Part shown: in pieces, positions 5,793 to 8,563 of the stretch
How the letters are laid out: every line of letters starts with the position of its first letter
How positions within the stretch are numbered: the first letter of the stretch is position 1
NCBI GenBank assembly: GCA_003170115.1
Contig: PMZS01000144.1
Coordinates: 5,791 to 14,353, forward strand
DNA: 8,563 bases
Reading direction: 5' to 3'
Origin: Spirochaetaceae bacterium
GTDB lineage: Bacteria; Spirochaetota; Spirochaetia; SZUA-6; Fen-1364
Notes under the pieces: model-generated
The model's input: the letters and a program-made list of their open reading frames with translations, nothing else
Told to the model about the DNA's origin: nothing
The model's database searches: none
Made by a program: the position numbers and the translations under genes

Positions 5793-7355
5793 ATGCCGAA
5801 CGTGCGGGATGCACAAACCATGAGCGTAACCGGAGAGTTGCTTCGCACGGAGGGGCTGACGAAGACCTTCCCTGGTGTCGTGGCCGTGGACGGCGTGGAT
5901 TTCGATGTCCGCGTAGGGGAAATCCACGCTTTGGTCGGGGAAAACGGCGCCGGCAAGAGCACCCTCATCAAGGTCTTCGGTGGAGTGTACATCCCCGACA
6001 AGGGGAAGATCATCATGGACGGGAAGGAGGTCGCCTTCTCTTCCACCCACCAGTCGCAGGAAAGCAAGATCGCCGTCATCTACCAGGAGTTCAACCTCGT
6101 GCCGGACCTCTCCGTCGCGGAGAACATCTTCATCGGCCGGGAGCCGAAAACCGCGCTCGGGACGCTGATCGACTTCCGCCGGATGAACTCGCGGGCAGCG
6201 GAGATCCTCGCCACCCTCGACATGCCCCTCAACGTGAAGAGCTTCGTCGCCGACATCTCGGTGGCTGAGCGCCAGATGGTGGAGATTGCCAAGGCGCTGT
6301 CCCACGAGTCGCGCCTGATCATCATGGACGAGCCCACGGCCACTCTCACGGAGAAGGAAGTCCGCAAGATATTCGAGATCGTGAAAAACCTCCGGGCCCG
6401 GGGAGTGTCCATCATCTACATCTCCCACCGGCTGGAAGAGGCCTTCGAGCTGGCCGACCGTATCACGGTGATGCGTGACGGCCGCAAGGTAGGCACCAGG
6501 CAGATCGCGGAAACGAACAAGAGCGAAATCATCGAAATGATGGTCGGCAAGGTGGTCAAGGACTACTTCGCGCAGGCCGGAACAAGCACGGAAGCACGGG
6601 AGCCCCTTCTCGAGGTACGGAACTACTCCGTGGCCGACGCTGTGGAGGACATCAGCTTCACCCTGTACAAGGGCGAGATCCTGGCTCTCGCCGGGATCCT
6701 CGGGTCCGGCGTGCACCGAATGCTGCAGTCCCTTTTCGGCGTCATCCCGAAAAAGAGCGGGGACATCTTCTTCCAGGGCCGGAAGGTGAACATCGATCGT
6801 CCCCGTGATGCCATCAGGCTCGGTATCGGGTACGTGACGGAGGACCGCAAGAACGCGGGTCTCCTGCCTGCGATGTCGGTGCTCCACAATCTCACGATCA
6901 TCATCATCCGTGCGCTCTCCTTCCTCCGCGGGCTGTTCATCAGGGACGGGGAGGAGAGGCGGCGCTTCGAGGGGATACGCACGACGCTGGACATCAAGAT
7001 GTCCGGCCCCGGGCAGCGGATCATCTATCTCAGCGGGGGCAACCAGCAGAAGGTGCTCATCGGGCGGACGCTCCTCACCGACTGCAAGGCCCTCATCCTC
7101 CTGGAGCCGACCAGGGGCATCGACGTGGGGGCCAAGGCGGAGATCCACAGGATGCTGCGGGCGCTCGCTGACAAGGGGCTCTCGGTGATCCTCACCTCCT
7201 CGGAGCTGCCGGAGCTGGTGAACCTGCCCGACCGGTGCATCGTGCTGTACAAGGGTCGGAAGGCGGCCGAGTTCACCCGGGAAACGATGGACAGCGAAAA
7301 GCTCGTGGCAGCCCAGATCGGCCAGTCGTCCGGCGAAGGCAGGGCGCACGTATGA
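5793..7355 (+). CDS. Sugar ABC transporter ATP-binding protein, two-domain RbsA/MglA type
   Basis: A 520-residue protein with two fused nucleotide-binding domains that energises uptake of a sugar or similar solute (carbohydrate uptake transporter 2 class). Domain 1 has Walker A GENGAGKST (49-57), the Q-loop YQEF, a degenerate signature SVAERQ (156-161) followed by MVEIAKAL, Walker B IIMDEP (D179, E180) and H212 in ISHR. Domain 2 has the usual degenerate Walker A (AGILGSGVH, 300-308), the signature LSGGNQQK (S414-Q419) and EPTRGIDVGAK. In domain 2 the Walker B Asp is replaced by Leu-437 (LILLEPTRG), with the Glu kept. Length and architecture match RbsA (about 500 residues). The ATG at 5793 has a GAGGA site 9 nt upstream; an internal Met-10 has none. 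The stop overlaps the permease start (ATGA). Substrate cannot be told: ribose, galactose, xylose, other sugars and nucleosides all use this family. Confidence 0.93.
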   Translation: MPNVRDAQTMSVTGELLRTEGLTKTFPGVVAVDGVDFDVRVGEIHALVGENGAGKSTLIKVFGGVYIPDKGKIIMDGKEVAFSSTHQSQESKIAVIYQEFNLVPDLSVAENIFIGREPKTALGTLIDFRRMNSRAAEILATLDMPLNVKSFVADISVAERQMVEIAKALSHESRLIIMDEPTATLTEKEVRKIFEIVKNLRARGVSIIYISHRLEEAFELADRITVMRDGRKVGTRQIAETNKSEIIEMMVGKVVKDYFAQAGTSTEAREPLLEVRNYSVADAVEDISFTLYKGEILALAGILGSGVHRMLQSLFGVIPKKSGDIFFQGRKVNIDRPRDAIRLGIGYVTEDRKNAGLLPAMSVLHNLTIIIIRALSFLRGLFIRDGEERRRFEGIRTTLDIKMSGPGQRIIYLSGGNQQKVLIGRTLLTDCKALILLEPTRGIDVGAKAEIHRMLRALADKGLSVILTSSELPELVNLPDRCIVLYKGRKAAEFTRETMDSEKLVAAQIGQSSGEGRAHV

Positions 7356-8314
7356 TTCGATTCCTGAAGCTCTATGAAAAGTTCGGCATCTTCATTTTCA
7401 TTTTCGCGGGCGCCGTTTTTCTTGCGTTCGCCACACCGAACTTCCTGAAGATGGGCACGATCCTCAACATCATTGCCCAGGGAAGCTACGCCGCCCTGGT
7501 CGGGTATGGAATGACGCTGGCGGTCACAAGCGGGGGATTCGACCTGTCGGTGGAATCCGTCATGGCTCTGGCGAGCGTGTTTCTTGCCATTCTCATCCCC
7601 GTCATCGGGATCCCGCTGGCGATCCTCGCCTCCCTGATCGTGGCAACGTCCGTCGGAGTCCTGAACGGCCTCATCATCTCCAAGCTGAAGGTGAACCCGC
7701 TGATCACGACCCTGGGCATGAGCACCATCATCAAGGGCGTCGCGCTCCTCGTGGCAGGGGGCAAAATGATCGTCATTTTGCAGAAACAGTTCATGGTCAT
7801 CGGCACGGGCCGGACCCTCGGCATCCCCAATCCGATCTACGTGATGGTCGCCCTCTTCATCGTCTTCTACTTCATCGTCTACCGCACCTCCTTCGGGCGG
7901 CACGTGGCGGCCGTCGGCTCCAACGAGAGCGCGGTCAAGATCTCCGGCGTGAACGTTGACGCGGTGAAAATCGGCGTCTACGCCCTCGTGGCGCTGACGG
8001 CGGGGCTGGCAAGCGTGGTGCGCACGTCCCAGGCCCTCATCGGGATGCCGTCCATGGCGCCGGGCTTCGTCCTTGTGGTCCTCACCGTCACGATTCTGGG
8101 AGGCACCAGCCTGACCGGAGGCCGTGCCAACCTGTGGGGAACGCTTCTTGCGGGAGTTTTCGTCTCCATGATCTATTACGGGCTGAACCTCATCAACCTG
8201 CAGATCTTCTACCAGATGCTGTCCGTGGGACTGGTCCTGATGCTGGCCTTGTTCATCGAAGGCCTGAGGCTCCGCTACCTGAAGGCGGCGAAGGCGAAGG
8301 GGATCAAGGTATGA
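7352..8314 (+). CDS. Sugar ABC transporter permease, RbsC family
   Basis: A 320-residue integral membrane protein with about 8-10 hydrophobic segments. It carries RbsC-family landmarks: GMTLAVTSGGFDLSVESVMAL at about 53-73, KVNPLITTLGMSTIIKGVAL, the cytoplasmic loop VGSNESAVKISGVNVDAVK that contacts the ATPase, and GGTSLTGGRANLWGTLLAG. The usual GG[IL]DLSVGS has Glu-69 in place of Gly. It should form the transmembrane channel with the second permease and the two-domain ATPase. The ATG at 7352 overlaps the ATPase stop by ATGA and starts the typical hydrophobic N-terminus; a reading extended to 7235 would overlap the ATPase gene and is not needed. Its own stop overlaps the next start by ATGA again, showing tight coupling. 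Length is normal for the family. Confidence 0.93.
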   Translation: MIRFLKLYEKFGIFIFIFAGAVFLAFATPNFLKMGTILNIIAQGSYAALVGYGMTLAVTSGGFDLSVESVMALASVFLAILIPVIGIPLAILASLIVATSVGVLNGLIISKLKVNPLITTLGMSTIIKGVALLVAGGKMIVILQKQFMVIGTGRTLGIPNPIYVMVALFIVFYFIVYRTSFGRHVAAVGSNESAVKISGVNVDAVKIGVYALVALTAGLASVVRTSQALIGMPSMAPGFVLVVLTVTILGGTSLTGGRANLWGTLLAGVFVSMIYYGLNLINLQIFYQMLSVGLVLMLALFIEGLRLRYLKAAKAKGIKV

Positions 8315-8563
8315 AAAAAGGCTCAGCGCTCGTGTGGGCGGCGAACCGATGGGACAATTTCGGCCTGCCGTTCCTGGTCCTGGTCCTCCTCCTCGTGTTC
8401 TCCCTGCTTTCCTCCCCGTTCCGCAGCGCGTACAACCTGGTGAGCAACCTCTCCTTCTCCTCCCTGGGGCTCATCATCGAGACCTACAACCTGGTGCTGC
8501 TGCCGGCCTGGCTGACCAGCTACACCCTGCAGGATAAGCGCTACGACGTGCTGGTGAACGGCC
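8311..8563 (+). CDS. Second sugar ABC permease start, apparently fused to zinc-ribbon-protein-like sequence (partial)
   Basis: The frame from ATG 8311 (ATGA overlap with the previous stop) is open to the window edge, 84 codons. Residues 1-56 look like the N-terminus of an RbsC-type permease: a short basic start, a TM helix at about 19-33 (LPFLVLVLLLVFSLL), then SPFRSAYNLVSNLSFSSLGLII. At this point the family continues with a GMTFV..GGIDLS-type helix. Here it changes to ETYNLVLLPAWLTSYTLQ and DKRYDVLVNG, which I recognise as resembling the C-terminal part of TFIIB-type/double zinc-ribbon proteins (pattern LLPxWxxxYxxxxxxYxxxVNGQTG). The fusion is in frame. Explanations are an assembly or amplification chimera, a genomic rearrangement that broke the permease, or an unusual natural fusion. 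The first half is a confident call; the second half rests on memory of a family pattern. Confidence 0.65.
   Translation, partial: MKKGSALVWAANRWDNFGLPFLVLVLLLVFSLLSSPFRSAYNLVSNLSFSSLGLIIETYNLVLLPAWLTSYTLQDKRYDVLVNG
8431..8442 (+). repeat. 12-bp direct repeat, left copy, beside the suspected junction
   Basis: TACAACCTGGTG occurs here (codons Tyr-Asn-Leu-Val) and again at 8485-8496, 54 bp (18 codons) later in the same frame. The two copies lie on either side of the place where the permease-like protein changes character, so the repeat may have taken part in a recombination or misassembly. It may also be chance in codon-biased DNA. Confidence 0.5.
8485..8496 (+). repeat. 12-bp direct repeat, right copy, beside the suspected junction
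   Basis: This is an exact copy of the 12 bases at 8431-8442. It begins the segment resembling zinc-ribbon proteins (YNLVLLPAW). See the left copy for interpretation. Confidence 0.5.

Noticed and set aside
5745..7349. Minus-strand frame of 534 residues opposite the ATPase gene
   Set aside because: It is a long open antisense frame produced by GC-rich codon use; its His/Asp/Glu/Leu-rich sequence has no family features, while the plus strand has all ABC motifs.
7235..7351. 39-residue N-terminal extension of the permease
   Set aside because: It would overlap the ATPase gene deeply; ATG 7352 gives a normal RbsC length and the ATGA overlap repeated at the next gene.
7025..7903. Minus-strand frame of 292 residues across the ATPase/permease border
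   Set aside because: Extremely rich in His, Asp and Glu, as expected from the complement of hydrophobic permease codons; it crosses two confident genes.

Overview
The window is a GC-rich (roughly 60-65% by eye), densely coded bacterial segment with no RNA genes, insertion sequences or CRISPR arrays that I can see. The two-component pair, two-domain sugar ABC ATPase, RbsC-type permease and non-canonical URO-D family protein fit a heterotrophic bacterium, probably with a Gram-negative-type envelope. Spirochaetota or a similar high-GC environmental lineage is a guess from gene content, not a demonstrated assignment.

Left part (1-1914, minus strand): three genes read leftward: a 71-residue single-TM protein (1699-1914), a two-TM protein with a charged cytoplasmic tail (1034-1666), and a signal-peptide protein (264-1037) that overlaps the second gene by ATGA. 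The last gene ends at an in-frame TAA. The same frame stays open for 87 more codons to the window edge and encodes a linker, a transmembrane helix and a cytoplasmic segment. The stop therefore splits what looks like one membrane-anchored protein.

Middle part (1915-4389, plus strand): a 144-bp divergent region carries an inverted repeat, an 11-bp tandem repeat and candidate promoters on both strands. It is followed by a ChvI-like OmpR-family response regulator (2059-2778) and a ChvG-like sensor kinase (2782-4389), separated by 3 bp. The layout suggests that the regulator controls itself and possibly the divergent envelope operon.

Right part (4432-8563, plus strand): a URO-D family protein (4432-5598) that is not true HemE, then a 194-bp intergenic region. 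That region has a 15-bp perfect tandem repeat abutting a promoter with consensus -35 and -10 boxes, and a leader hairpin next to the ribosome binding site. A sugar ABC transporter operon follows: ATPase (5793-7355), permease (7352-8314) and the start of a second permease (8311-8563), all joined by ATGA overlaps. No substrate-binding protein lies in the window. The second permease changes after about 56 residues into sequence resembling the C-terminal part of zinc-ribbon proteins, so the right edge may be a chimeric or rearranged junction.

No wholly new system is evident. The points most worth checking are the in-frame stop at 264-266, the apparent chimera near 8470-8485, the tandem-repeat promoter at 5655-5713, and the operator-like repeats at 1982-2012.
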